A DNA stretch of 64,000 nucleotides from Anisodus tanguticus (GCA_034509755.1 CM067542.1:22449001-22513000); one strand, 5' to 3'; numbered from the stretch's first letter, positions 11,471-22,743 are shown. The notes: generated from the sequence alone by a model not told the origin. Numbers and translations: made by a program.

Positions 11471-11582
11471 CGGGCGGAATGGGCCCAGGTCCCGTCCCAA
11501 TTTTGAATCCCGACACCGTATTTTTTTTTAGGGGGATTAGGGCCGGGCCGACCTGGCCCACTGGACAACCTTAATCTTATTT

Positions 11583-13440
11583 GACTTTAACTTCAATCTG
11601 TTATTTGTCAGCAGAGATGTTGTCTTCAAAGAAGATGTTTTTTTCTTCAAAGCTCTGCATTCTACACCCTCACCTCTATTTCCAGTCTTAGAATTCCATG
11701 CAGATTCTCATGACACCGTGTCTTCAGCACCATCCTTTCCTTCTAATATACCTCCTCATTCTTCTTCTCCTTTATCCTCTCCTTTGTCTATTCATGTTCC
11801 TATCCCACCTTCTACTCCTATCGAAGTACATTCTCAGATGCTCACTAGAAAATCTTCTAGACCTCCCAAACAACCTGTTTGGATGAGGAATTATATCACC
11901 CATGCTACATCCAACTATGTTTATTCTCTATCCAAATATGTGTCGTATGTCCATTTGTCTCCTCAGTATAGAGCCTCTCTTGTTGTTTACGCAGCTGTTT
12001 GTGAGCCTTTCGCTTATTTTGAAGCCTGCACTGATCCTAAATAGGTTGCTGCTATGAAATATAAAATTCAAGCTCTTGAGGATAATCAAACCTGGTCTAT
12101 AGTTCCTCTACCTCCTAACAAAATTCCTATTGGGTGTAACTGGATCTTCAAAGTTAAGTACAAGTCTGATGGTCAGGTGGAGAGATATAAAACTAGACTA
12201 GAGGTCGAGGGCTACAGTAAAAGAGAAGGCCTAAACTTTACTGAAACCTTTTCTCTAGTGGCCAAGATGGTTACTGTGAGGTCTGTAGTTGCTCTTGTAG
12301 CTTTCTATGATTAATATATTTTTCAAATGGATGTTCATATTGCATTTTTGCAAGGTGATCTCCTTGAGGATGTTTACATGCAGATCCCTGATGGTTTTGC
12401 AAACCAGGGGGGATGTCATATAGTTTGCAAACTACACAAATCTCTGTATGGGCTTAAACAGACTTTGAGGCAGTGGAATTTGAAATTAACAAAAGTTTTT
12501 CTCATTATGGGATTTGTTCAGTCTCATTATGATTATTCCTTGTTTACTCAGAAGGTTGGTAGTGATCTTCTTGTTATTTTAGTGTATGTGAATGATTTAC
12601 TAGTCACTGATACTAGTTTGGTTCTAACTCAAAATGTGAGGAAAGATCTTCAGAAGAGGTTTAAAATGAAGGACCTTGGTAAATTGAAGTACTTCCTAGG
12701 CATTGAGTTCTCAAGATCTCAGGAAAGAATTGTTATGTGTCAAATAAAGTATGCCATTGAGTTGGTGTCTGAGATGGGATTATCAGCAAGTAAACCTGCT
12801 TATACTCCCTTAGAGTATAATCACAAGTTGACCTCTATAGACTATGATAAATGTGTTGAAAAGGATGATACTACGAGGATGTTGATGAACCATTAGAAGA
12901 CAGAGGGAGATATCAAAAACTTGTAGGCAAGCTGCTATATTTGACCATGATTAGGCCTGACATTGCATTTGTAGTGCAAGTTCTGAGCCAGTATATGCAT
13001 TCTCCTAAACATACTCATTTGGAAGCTGCTAGTTGGCTTGGGATTGTTCATGCCAAGCAAACTGAGCACAGAACTAAAAGCATACTGTAACTCATATTGG
13101 GTTGTTTCTCTGGGAACTAGAATATCTGTTACTAGTTATATTGTGAAGTTTGGTGATGTTGTAATATCATGGAAATATAAGAAGCAAGGCACATTTTCTA
13201 GGAGCTCAGCAAAAGATGAGTTTAGAAGTATGGCAACAATAGTGGCTGAGCAGGTATGATTGAAAGGTCTATTCTTAGAACTAGGTGTGAAGATTGCATT
13301 ATCAGTACAACTATTTTCATGAGAGAACAAAGCATTTTGACAGTCACTTTGTAATAGAGAAGATACTTGAAGGGCTGATTCAAACTAAGCATAATGGCAC
13401 CAATAACAACAAGCTGATCTCTTGATAAAGGGTCCGTGCA
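11583..13440 (+). pseudogene. copia integrase tail, reverse transcriptase and RNase H (element B), 3' part of pol
   Basis: Directly after the hAT TSD the frame resumes with integrase C-terminal sequence and a Ser/Pro-rich linker. RT motifs follow: NKIPIGCNWIFKVKYKSDG (about 12117-12170), MDVHIAFLQGDL (about 12327), and LYGLKQTLRQW. The catalytic YVDD is altered to YVND at about 12587-12598. MKDLGKLKYFLGIEF follows. RNase H remnants run to about 13440 (YLTMIRPDIAFVVQ near 12940; SSAKDEFRSMA near 13205). Stops occur at 12042, 12312 and 12893 with further breaks, so no reverse transcriptase could be made. Confidence 0.9.
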
Positions 13441-13499
13441 AACCATAACATGAAGTTCTAATGAGCAAGTTGGGACTGAAGAATGTTTTCAATCCTCAG

Positions 13500-13511
13500 C
13501 TTGAGGGGGAG
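13500..13511 (+). other. polypurine tract of copia element B
   Basis: The purine run TTGAGGGGGAG directly precedes the 3' LTR and is the expected primer site for plus-strand DNA synthesis. Confidence 0.85.
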
Positions 13512-13776
13512 TGTTGAGGCTGTGGGACCTACTGCTAATAATGTAACTAATTTAATGAGTAATTAGTTAGATTAGTTAATGAAGTAGTTAGTTGTTAATC
13601 TAGCAATTAGTATATGTCGGTTGTAACTAATCTAGTTAGACTAGTATAAATATCTTAGCTAGGAGACAATTATCATTTTTTTTTTATCTCTATACATAAT
13701 TCTCTTCTTCATCAATGGAACAATGTTCCTCAGTTCCTCTCTATTCTGCTTAGCTGCTTCTATCAATTTCTCAACA
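13512..13776 (+). repeat. 3' LTR of copia element B
   Basis: It begins TGTTGAGGCT, ends TTTCTCAACA, and matches the 5' LTR at 4417-4676. Confidence 0.93.
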
Positions 13777-13781
13777 ATTTT

Positions 13782-14163
13782 GAAAGACCGAGCAGGCTTA
13801 CACAGAAAACTATATTGAAGAAAGTCAAAAAGTTGAGGAAAAATTGAACAAATTCGAATAGTTATAGTAGAGAAAATATAGACATAATTGTGACGTTATA
13901 TGGTCCATTAGTTTTCTATTTATTTCTTTGTGTATGTCCTTTGTCTATTAGTTTTTTATAATTTTTATTTGAGAGGAATAGAAAAAAAATGTCAACTTTA
14001 TAAACTACAAGTGTCAACTATTAAGCAACATTAAAGAGAAAGCCTAAGGAAAAAGCGGGCATCACCTCGTCTTTACATCCCCATATTTTCACATTAATTT
14101 TTTTCTCTTTTTCGTTACTTTTTTGTTTCCTCTTTTCTTAATCAAGTTCATGTATATTAAGTT
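13782..14163. other. intergenic, no gene seen
   Basis: AT-rich sequence between the copia 3' flank and the hAT-like element at 14172. Nothing structured was noticed. Confidence 0.6.
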
Positions 14164-14171
14164 AAACTGAT

Positions 14172-14949
14172 TAGGGGTGAACGTATATCGGTTCAGTTCG
14201 TTTTGTATTAAAAAAATATGAACCGAATAAATTTTTTTTTTTTAAAAAAAAAACGAATCAAACATTTTTTAAAAAAAAAATGATATATCGGTTTATATCG
14301 GTTTTTTCAATTAAAATATAAAGTTCAAAAAATAATAATTTAAAGTAAAAAAATATAAAGTCTGCATCACATATATTCTTAAAACATGTAAAAAACTCCA
14401 AATTAAAGTTTACATCCCTACAAAATAAAAGTCCAACACTGAAATAAAATAAACGGGTCGGGGGATTTTTATTAAAAAAATTGAATTTCCAACATTGACC
14501 CCAAAATTTCGGCGTTGAAATCTATTGTATATCGTGAGATCTTTACTAAAGAAAAGGAAAAATTAAAAACGGATTTGGGGGAAAACATAAATTTCTTGGA
14601 AAACGGACGTTTTCTTAAAAATGGGCGGTGCCAAACCGCCTTACGGTTTCCATCCTCAAGTAAATCTTAGCACAACTCAAGTAAATCTTAAGTTCATGCC
14701 TCATTCGACTTCCATAAAAGTTTCATAGATTGACTTCAATGGCTATGATTCAAGAGATAGCAGTAGACTAAAATTAAAAATAAGATTAATTACATATTTT
14801 CCCGGTTTTTCGGTTCGGTTCATAAAAAATTCTAAAGAACCGAACTGGTTTATTTAAACATGATTCGGTTCGGTTTATTTTTTTTTAAAATGAATAAAAA
14901 TCGAGGTGGTTCGGTTTTTTCGGTTCAACAGGTTTTATGCCCGCCCCTA
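14172..14949. mobile_element. non-autonomous hAT element, 778 bp
   Basis: Terminal inverted repeats read TAGGGGTGAACG at the left and GCCCGCCCCTA at the right. They are flanked by a perfect 8-bp TSD, AAACTGAT, at 14164-14171 and 14950-14957. Subterminal regions repeat the phrase CGGTTCGGTT on both strands, common in plant hAT MITEs. There is no transposase frame. Confidence 0.9.
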
Positions 14950-15148
14950 AAACTGATCATATTTTATCAGGAACTTTGAGAAACATTTTTCCTATCAAAG
15001 AACTTAATTTCACGTAGGATGCATGTATATATATATATATATTTATACATATATTGCAGTGCTGATCGAGTGAGTTTTTATTACTTAAACTACTCGCTAC
15101 AAAATTAAGAAAAAGCGTGTGAACAAAAATAGCAAAAGAAGGGAATAG

Positions 15149-15153
15149 AAAAA
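15149..15153 (-). terminator. RNA polymerase III T-run terminator of tRNA-Gly
   Basis: On the minus strand TTTTT begins 9 nt after the tRNA 3' end, a normal Pol III termination signal. Confidence 0.75.
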
Positions 15154-15161
15154 TGTCAGTA

Positions 15162-15232
15162 TGCGTATCCGGGGAATCGAACCCCGGTCAGTACCGTGGG
15201 AGGGTACTATGATACCACTACACCAGATACGC
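15162..15232 (-). tRNA. tRNA-Gly, anticodon CCC
   Basis: The 71-nt minus-strand sequence folds as a cloverleaf. The acceptor stem is GCGTATC paired perfectly with GATACGC, with discriminator A. The anticodon stem GTACC/GGTAC encloses the loop CTCCCAC, giving anticodon CCC, which reads GGG. The T arm is CGGGG, TTCGATT, CCCCG. The internal promoters are intact: the A box is TGGTGTAGTGG and the B box GGTTCGATTCC. There is no encoded CCA, as expected for a nuclear gene. This is the only apparently functional host gene in the window. Confidence 0.95.
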
Positions 15233-15633
15233 TCCTCTGACTGTAAGTGTTCCCTCACTCTTGTTGTAAAATTCGGTGTTACCTATATTATACGAACTAT
15301 TAAGCACAAATGGAAAGAGAGCTAATGCTTACTGATATATAATAATTGTTTGACATTGATTCACAGATCAAAGATCTACAGTTTGGATATGGAAGAAACA
15401 TTTCATAATTAATCAACTGCTATATAAAAGACCCTAAGACTGGATGTCAACACCTTAGAGGTCGTTGTTGGTTAGAGTTATGCAAATATTAGTAATGCAA
15501 AGATTAGTTACTCATATATTAGTAATTCGTAACTTATAATGTCTTAGTTATGTGGAATTCTAAATAGCTAACCAAACATCGCATTTGATGTGTTAAATTT
15601 TATACATAACAAAAAATACTATCAAACATAGTA

Positions 15634-15754
15634 CTCCCTCCGTCCATTTTGCTTGTCCAAGTTTGATTTAGCACACCCCTTAAGAAGTAATTAATAAAAG
15701 GATAATTTAATTTATTTTTCATATATCGGACAAGTAAAAAATGAACGGAAGGAC
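15634..15754. mobile_element. Stowaway/mariner-like MITE, 121 bp
   Basis: The left end CTCCCTCCGTCCATTTT and the reverse complement of the right end GTCCTTCCGTTCATTTT are terminal inverted repeats of the Stowaway type. A TA dinucleotide flanks each side (15632-15633 and 15755-15756), the Tc1/mariner target duplication. Confidence 0.88.
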
Positions 15755-15756
15755 TA

Positions 15757-16238
15757 CAAATTATGCATGATCTAATACATGAACAAATCACCCCGACCCC
15801 TTAATATTTCCAAATATAGACGCTTAGGTGCATTGTTAACATCCTCATTTGCATTTTACAGTATAAGTAAAGGCTAATGAGTAATGTTGGTAAATAGATC
15901 TTCAAGAGTGACAACTGAATTTGTTTAAAAGGTTCATCGATTGACCATTGACAACGAAACCATTCTTTCGATTGACATAGCTTGTACCTCCTTTTTGTTT
16001 CTGGTTAGCAAATTTGCCTTCTCTTTTCTTCTTTTAGGTATTGTACTTTTCCAAATGAATTAAATGCGTACATTATAGGAGGATAGAAGATTGAAAACGA
16101 ACTTTTGACGGGAGTTGTTGTGACCCTTCACCTAATTAAGTGAGGTTCGTTGTACAATTTATTATAGGATTATTTGAAATCAAGCCGTAGCTTATAACTT
16201 ATTTGAAATGGGATTATTCGTTGTACCTAAGTGATGTT
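15757..16238. other. intergenic, no gene seen
   Basis: Nothing recognisable lies between the MITE and the solo LTR. Confidence 0.6.
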
Positions 16239-16243
16239 CTTTA

Positions 16244-17840
16244 TGAAAGTATATTTATGTCCTAGAGACAATCTGTATTAGGACAAATGTACTTTATACA
16301 CATTCATATTATTATTAATGGAGATTAATATTTTGACATTTGCAATTATTGAATTATTATTTGATTGTTTGTAATTATTCATTAATGTGCATCCCTTGAG
16401 CTTACGTTGTCATTAATAGAGTGAGATATTTTATGATAGAGCGTAACTCTTAAAATAGCCTCGACTAATGATCATCGAGAATGGGATATCGATGATGTGT
16501 GATAAGTCGACATGTGGTCTGCATCACATCCTTAGAGGATGCAGTATGTCTCACCTGCTACGAGTAATGGTTACTCGTGATGGACACATGGATACTTTGA
16601 AAGTATTGGTATACCCTGCTGATATATTGTTTGTTATACTTGTCTAACGTATGATCAGCGTGTCGGAGATAGAAGTCCTTAGACTTGAGGTCAATATGCG
16701 CCTTATCTACAAAGTAATGTACTTTAATCCCGTCCTAAGCTCAAATGCCTTGTAGGTTGAGATACGGCTTGTATTGGGTACATTACGATGTGGATTGAAG
16801 GTGGTAGTTGAGCTAAGATTAGGATTCATTCCTCGAATGTATGTTCGAGAGAACACTCAAATTCTCAATGATATTAGGTTGACTAAGTTATTGGCCAACG
16901 CAATAGACATATTTAGAATATGGTCTAGTCATCGACTAATATAGATGAGATACAATGATTAAGGCATTTGGATAGACACTTGACAAATCCTAAGCTTGAT
17001 CGGGTGTGTCGTGAATGAAAGGATTTTATCTTACCACATAAAGGTTAAGTTTACTGGATTCGCGTAAACGTACTTCACATATTGAGTTCGTCTTCCGACG
17101 CCGTCTAGGAGTTCCGCGTAGACCTTAATTTGATTAATGTCAATATGAGAAGGCATGTAGGGTCACACTATGTCGATTGTCCGTTTCGATCTAAGGATGT
17201 ATTGATAGAGTAATTAAAATGTTCTATTTGGAATCGAGACATTTAAATGAATAATGATTACATTAATTAAGTCAAAATTGGATTTTGGATTTAATTAAAA
17301 ATGCACGGAAATTAAATCGAGACAGTGCAAGTGCACGTCGAGCGATGCGACGACCATACCCTAGGGCCGCGGCGCAGTGCAGAAATTCATCAAGCGCCGC
17401 GGCGCCCATACCCTAGGGCCGCGGCGCCTCTGCGTCAATTTTGGACCAGGCCCAAGGTCAAACACTAATCCGGTTTATGACCTAATTTTCAACTATAAAT
17501 AGAGGCATTCACTTTCATTATTCCATACCAATTTTAAGAATAACATTCTAAGCCTTAGAGACTTATGAATAAAATATTCTCTCGAACATCTGCCGGATTT
17601 CCTAGCTTTTCGAAGGAGGAGTACATTGAAGCTTGGAGCTTGCAATTGGAAGGACAATCACGTGTGCACCTAACAGTAGAAAAAGACTCCAGATTTTCCA
17701 ACTTGTAAGTATATGTTTTATATTACAAGTTCCATTGTTGTATAACCATACCAGAATTATTGTTGGGGTAAGTAAGAATCAAATATTTTAAACTTTCGCT
17801 GTGCCTTACTTATATGCGTTGTACCCAACAATTACTATCA
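16244..17840 (+). repeat. solo LTR of the copia family E, 1.6 kb
   Basis: It begins TGAAAGTATATTTATG and is alignable along its length with the LTRs at 47146-48668 and 53405-54949, ending ACTATCA. A 5-bp TSD, CTTTA, flanks it at 16239-16243 and 17841-17845. No internal element sequence is present, so it arose by LTR-LTR recombination. A TATA box, TATAAATAG, lies near 17493-17501, preceded by a CpG-rich block (about 17330-17430) with repeated GCCGCGGCGC. Confidence 0.95.
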
Positions 17841-18127
17841 CTTTATACAATATATCGGGATAGAAGGATGATTATTATAGGATTGTTTAAAATGTCATAT
17901 TCTTAGGATTCTTAGGCTTGGACATGAACAATTTGTGTGGGATAACGATGATAATGCACAGTGCCAACAGGGAATAAAAACGTTAACCTAGCTAGTAGTA
18001 TTGTATTGCTATTACGTGGAAATGTATGTTTCTGCAAATAATATATACTTATAAAACAGTGGCTTTTTAAAAAAATACTTTTTAATGAGTGGCTAAAGTT
18101 TAAAGAGTTGAGTTAAAACTAACATTT

Positions 18128-18669
18128 AATTGCACGGTTTGTCTTTAAAATGGATTGGTCTTCAATTTTTGCTCTTCAAATGAGCTGGTCTTTAATTTTC
18201 TCCCTTCAAAATCGAATTTATGCCTATATGGGCATAAGTTCTTTAAGAACATTAGGCAAAAATAGACATAATTTGTGTGATATTATGAAACGAAACTATG
18301 AAGTTATACCTTTCTATTTACTTTCTTTGCATGAACGACAAAAATTAAAGACCAACACAAAATAGGGATAAAGTGCAAATTCACTCCAGCCCCACCGAGC
18401 GTCCCAACTCTGCTCTTATTGGGTCATTTTGCACTTTTATTCCTATTTTGTGCTGATCTTTAATTTTTTCCCGCTCAAGTCAAACAATTTTTTCACGAAG
18501 CATAAGTTTATATTTTCGCATCATAATATCCAGAAAGTTATGTCGGATTCCTTATAAAATCTATGCCCCCTAGGTATATGTTTGATTTTGAAGAGCAAAT
18601 ATTAAAGATTGGCTCATTTAAAGGACAAAAATTAAAGACCAGCTCATTTGAAGGGAAAACCGTGCAATT
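18128..18669. repeat. fold-back element with long inverted arms
   Basis: The left arm starts AATTGCACGGTTT and the right arm ends AAAACCGTGCAATT. The arms stay complementary for most of the element, for example GAGCTGGTCTTTAATTTT at left and AAAATTAAAGACCAGCTC at right. The centre is near 18390-18410. The structure suggests a MITE or fold-back transposon with arms over 200 nt. No clear TSD was found. The 71-codon frame 18150-18365 lies inside an arm and is not a gene. Confidence 0.8.
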
Positions 18670-18883
18670 TCTTCCTTATTACATCTTCAGCATTCGTAAT
18701 GGCCCAATCCAATCTTTCAGTGAGTCCACGGACTAGAGAAATGGGCGGAGATTCTATGGAATGTCTGCTTTGTTCTTGGATTTCAAGAGACTAGAAAGGG
18801 AATGCGGGGTTAACTACCTATTTGCTTTTCTCAGAGAAATATGCTACAAAAGAATCACAGGAGTTTAGTTTATATATATTACC

Positions 18884-19308
18884 TAGGGGTGGCATGAGCC
18901 GTTTGAACTAAAGTTGGGCGAGTCAAGATGGAATGAATCAACAGATGGATCAATGACCACCTTTACCTAAAGCTTGTTGGGCCATTACCCAACCAACCCA
19001 ACTTAACCCACTTTTCATTTAATGAAAAATATTAATAAAAAAGTTTATTTTAAAATTTAAAATACAAAAAAATAAAAAATAATTTTTAAAAATGAGTTAA
19101 TCATATTTTGTAACTTTTAAACTTCTGAACAAGGGACAATTGATAGGTCAGTCTGGGCTCATTTGATGGATTAGTTTGGGCTGATGAGATTTGTGATGAG
19201 TTAACTTGGACTAGCTCAAATCAGTCCATCTTCAAAATCACTCTAGCTCAAACTTATTAAAGCTTTGGACGGGTTGGTGGTCAAATGGATTTGAGCTAAT
19301 TTTGTCAC
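18884..19308. repeat. degenerate hAT-type MITE
   Basis: The left end TAGGGGTGGCATGAGCC is typical of hAT MITEs. The right end (ATTTTGTCAC) is a weak match to the expected inverted end. Subterminal phrases recur in inverted form, and the middle is A/T-rich. No TSD is evident. Confidence 0.4.
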
Positions 19309-20143
19309 AGACATATATGTGCTATCAATTAAATTGTAATTTACAAAACATAATTAGGAATTAGGATTAGAACTGGAGTTCTAAATTACCAACTTACACT
19401 TGAAATTTCGTCATACACTACAACTATCTCTCTCTATATATCGTGCAATTATAATGATTCAAATCCCACCCACCCCCTCCCACTTTTCACCTATTGGATA
19501 AAATTTCCTTAACATATTACAAATGGCTCAAAAATATTTCCTAATGCTAATTATGTCACCAATTTTTTTTAGCTTACTTTGGTAATTATTTAGTTTCTTT
19601 TTGATTTGTCAACTACCCAAAAATAGTGCTCACCTTCAACTACTATTCGAAATTGAAAGGTCTGAAAAAGATAGATGGTAGAACTTAGCTGAAATAAATC
19701 AGTCTAGAAATGGCAAAAGTAAACCATTTTGTAGGAAATATAATTAAATATAAAATGCACATCATGGAAAATCCAAAGATTTCCTTCATTATTCTTTATC
19801 CAAAATAAAAACAAGACTTCCCGCTTTAATTTCTTTGTTACATTTTCATGTTCATCAATATGAATGAAACATTACGTGAAGTTGCCAGAGTTGTATAAGT
19901 TGGTGAGAAAGAGATCAAGAGCTTCACCATGAAAAGGTAAATAATACTCACATTCATTCTTAAATATTATCACAAATATTTTTAAATTGTATACATTTGA
20001 CGTAAAATTATGCGATCAATACAGGTTATCTACCATCTTGTTGTGATAAATAGCTCATAAACTATTTACGTAAAAATGTTTTACATGCTTGGGGAAATTT
20101 GGTTGATTTAAACATCGTATTCGTCATTCTATATTAGTTGCTC
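19309..20143. other. intergenic; contains one copy of a short repeat shared with 34592-34690
   Basis: No gene is seen. The segment at about 19491-19541 (containing AAATGGCTCAAAAATA) is related in inverted orientation to 34592-34650. Confidence 0.55.
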
Positions 20144-20148
20144 ATACT

Positions 20149-21386
20149 TGTTAAACAGTGCAATATACCTGTGATATACACACAATATACAACGGTGTGT
20201 ATATCACGCACAGCAAAGTGTAGACCGGACAGCAAAAGCGATGTTGGACAGGCAATAGTGGGCTCTCGGCAGTGGCGTGGGATCGGATCGGAGCGGTGGC
20301 GGCCCAATAGTGGGCTCTCAAAGAAGCGGTGGGCTCTCGGCAATGGCCCATTCTCGGCGTATTGAGGACAAGCAATATTGTATATATGGTATATATATTT
20401 GTAGTATATTGTAGGTAAAGGTTACCTTAATTAGTGTTATACACTTACCATAATTGTATAGTTAGAATTATGGGCGGTTTCCCAATAGTGGGCTCTCAAG
20501 GGCAATGTGCCAGTGGCTCTCAAAGAATGGCCAAAGTGGGCTCTCAAGCAATGGCCCATTCTCGGCCAGATTGAGGACAAGACAATAATGTATATATGGT
20601 ATATATATTTGTAGTATATTGTAGTGTAAAGGTTACCTTAATTAGTGTTATACACTTACCATAATTGTATAATTAGAATTATGGTAGAATAAGGTTTTAG
20701 AAATAGAATAAGAATATGATTCTCCTATTGTGATAATATGTAAGTTGTATATATAGCCTTTCAATTAATGAAAATAATCAAGGGCATTTATGTGCCCAGC
20801 AGTGGGCTCTCAGCAATGGCCAACAGTGGGCTCTCAGCAATGGCCCATTCTCGGCCAGATTGAGGACAAGACAATATTGTATATATGGTATATATATTTG
20901 TTGTATATTGTAGTGTAAAGGTTACCTTAATTAGTGTTATACACTTACCATAATTGTATAGTTAGAATTATGGTAGAATAAGGTTTTAGAAATAGAATAG
21001 GAATATGATTCTCCTATTATGGTAATATGTAAGTTGTATATATAGCCTTTCAATTAATGAAAATAATCAAGGGCATTTATGTGCCCAGCAGTGGGCTCTC
21101 AGCAATGGCCAGCAGTGGGCTCTCAGCAATGGCCAGCAGTGGGCTCTCAGCAATGGCCCATTCTCGGCCAAATTGAGGACAAGACAATATTGTATATATG
21201 GTATATATATTTGTAGTATATTGTAGTGTAAAAGTTACCTTAATTAGTGTTATACACTTACCATAATTGTATAGTTAGAATTATGGTAGAATAAGGTTTT
21301 AGAAATAGAATAGGAATAGGATTCTCCTATTATGGTAATATGTAACTTGTATATATAGCCTTTCAATTAATGAAAATAATCAAGGG
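20149..21386 (+). repeat. expanded 5' LTR: tandem array of LTR-derived units
   Basis: The first unit (20149-20473) has the LTR start and matches 24589 onward. Three further partial LTR copies follow, at about 20474-20783, 20784-21073 and 21074-21386, each ending AATAATCAAGG. All carry the blocks CATTCTCGGC, GGTTACCTTAATTAGTG and TATATATAGCC. The true LTR terminus ATTTCTTTCA, present in the 3' LTR, is absent; the last unit joins the inverted segment instead. Confidence 0.9.
21087..21160 (+). repeat. 24-bp minisatellite in LTR
   Basis: The unit CAGTGGGCTCTCAGCAATGG plus 4 bases is repeated three times here, twice at about 20798-20846, and once in the 3' LTR near 24740. Copy number therefore varies between LTR units of one element. 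Confidence 0.85.
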
Positions 21387-21389
21387 GAT

Positions 21390-22743
21390 ATTTGGTCATC
21401 CAAAATATTATACGACTTAGGCTCGGGAGTATGAACTTTTGTAAATGGAAATTGGGTTTCATCAAAAATGACATGGCGATTAATTATGATTTTCTTGGAA
21501 GATAAGTCAAGCATTTATAACCACGATGATTTGACGGATAACCCAAAAATACACTCGGGGTAGACCGAGCCTGAAGTTTGTTAATTGTGGTGGATGGGAA
21601 TAACGGATAACACAAGCATCCAAAAATCCTAAGGTGAGAATAAGAAGGGTTCTTATTATATAGGATTTTGAGGGGGGAAGAATATGTCAGACCTTTAGAC
21701 GGAATTATGTTAAGAAGATATGTGGCCATTTGTAGAGCATGATGCCAAAAAGATGGAGGTATGGAGGCATGAATTAAGAGAGTTCGGACAATGTTATTTA
21801 TGGAACGAATTTTGCGTTTGGCCTTCCCATTTTGTGAAGATGTATGAGGACACGAAAACCGAAAATTGATCCCATTATTAGCACATAATTCCCGAAACTC
21901 CCTATTGTCATACTCTTTCCCATTATCACATTGAATATTTTTTATTTCTCTTTCGAATTGAGTACGAATGAATGCTCTAAATTTGATGAAGACGGAAAAC
22001 ACTTGTGATTTATTCGCAATTGGAAATGTCCACAAAAATCTAGAATAATCATCTAAAAAGAGAACATAATATCGATGACCCAATGAACTAAGAACAGGAG
22101 ACGTCCATAAGTCGCTATGAATAATATCAAATGGCATTGAAGTATGAGAATTGGAGTATACAAATGGTAACTTAACGATTTTTCCTAGTGAACAAGACTG
22201 ACAAAGTGGAGTACGACTCGTACCCTTACAAGAAATAAAGCTATTTTTATCTAAAACTGATAAAATAGAAGATCCCGGATGACCCAGACGAGCATGCCAC
22301 ATGGAAGGAGAGATAGCTGTAAAAGCTGATGGCAAGGCTTGACTCGATGGACAGAAACCAGGCATGATAGGATACAGATCCCCCCTACTATCACACCTCA
22401 TGAGATGATTCCCCGTCTTGAAATCCTTCACAGAGAAACCAAAAGGATCAAATTCAACGGAAACAGAATTGTCAGTAGTGAACTTTCGGAAAGACACTAA
22501 ATTTTTAATCAATTTAGGAGCATGTAAAGTATTTTTCAAGAGAAGGGGTGGATTCGGGGGAGACAACTTTTTCTGACCATAACCCTGAATTGGAATAGAG
22601 TTGCCATTACCAACAATTATACCCCGAGGGGTGCTCAAATTGGAATAAGAGGAGAGAGTACCTGATTCGGAAGTCATGTGAGTAGTGGCCCTGGTGTCCA
22701 TGTACCAATTTGGGTCCGGTTGAGTCAACCCCAACGTGTGCAT
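21390..22743 (-). pseudogene. copia protease and integrase (element C), inverted
   Basis: A 419-codon open frame (22743-21484) is the best-kept copia coding region in the window. Its protease motif is WYMDTRATTHM, with DTG changed to DTR. The pre-integrase segment shows WHARLGHPG and the CX2C motif LCQSCSLGK. The integrase core has FDIIHSDLWTSP and LFLDDYSRFLW (first Asp), IQCDNGKEYDN (second Asp) and SQNGKAKRK, where the catalytic Glu of the usual AER is replaced by Lys. The conserved tail LRIFGCLCYPL and VFLGYPSNHRGYK follows. After the stop at 21484 the family sequence goes on in another frame to about 21390 (RHVIFDETQFPF). Confidence 0.93.

Larger units (their letters stand above)
7996..11574 (-). 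mobile_element. hAT-superfamily transposon (BED type) nested in copia element B
   Basis: The ends form imperfect terminal inverted repeats: the left end starts AAGGCTGTCTAAGGGGCC, and the reverse complement of the right end reads AAGGTTGTCCAGTGGGCC. An 8-bp TSD, TCTTATTT, flanks both ends (7988-7995 and 11575-11582), the hallmark of hAT. Removing the element and one TSD rejoins the copia frame exactly (GYVLF then DFNFN). Subterminal regions (about 8005-8200 and 11200-11560) are very GC-rich, unlike the AT-rich core. A broken minus-strand transposase occupies 10832-8552. Confidence 0.95.
4417..13776 (+). mobile_element. Ty1/copia element B with nested hAT and nad5 insert
   Basis: A near-complete copia element: 5' LTR (4417-4676), primer-binding site, leader with a mitochondrial nad5 fragment, gag, protease, integrase, reverse transcriptase, RNase H, polypurine tract and 3' LTR (13512-13776). 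Flanks suggest a 5-bp TSD near ATTTT, imperfect at the 5' side because of a T run. Each coding block has stops or frameshifts. The two LTRs differ at roughly fifteen positions plus small indels by eye, so the insertion is old. The hAT at 7996-11574 inserted later, within the integrase C-terminal region. Confidence 0.92.

Noticed and set aside
11182..11574. Three overlapping frames of 86 to 128 codons on both strands
   Set aside because: They are by-products of the 99-bp GC-rich tandem duplication.
18150..18365. A 71-codon frame
   Set aside because: It lies within one arm of the fold-back element.
20134..20375. Frames of 69 to 75 codons on both strands
   Set aside because: They are inside LTR sequence of element C.
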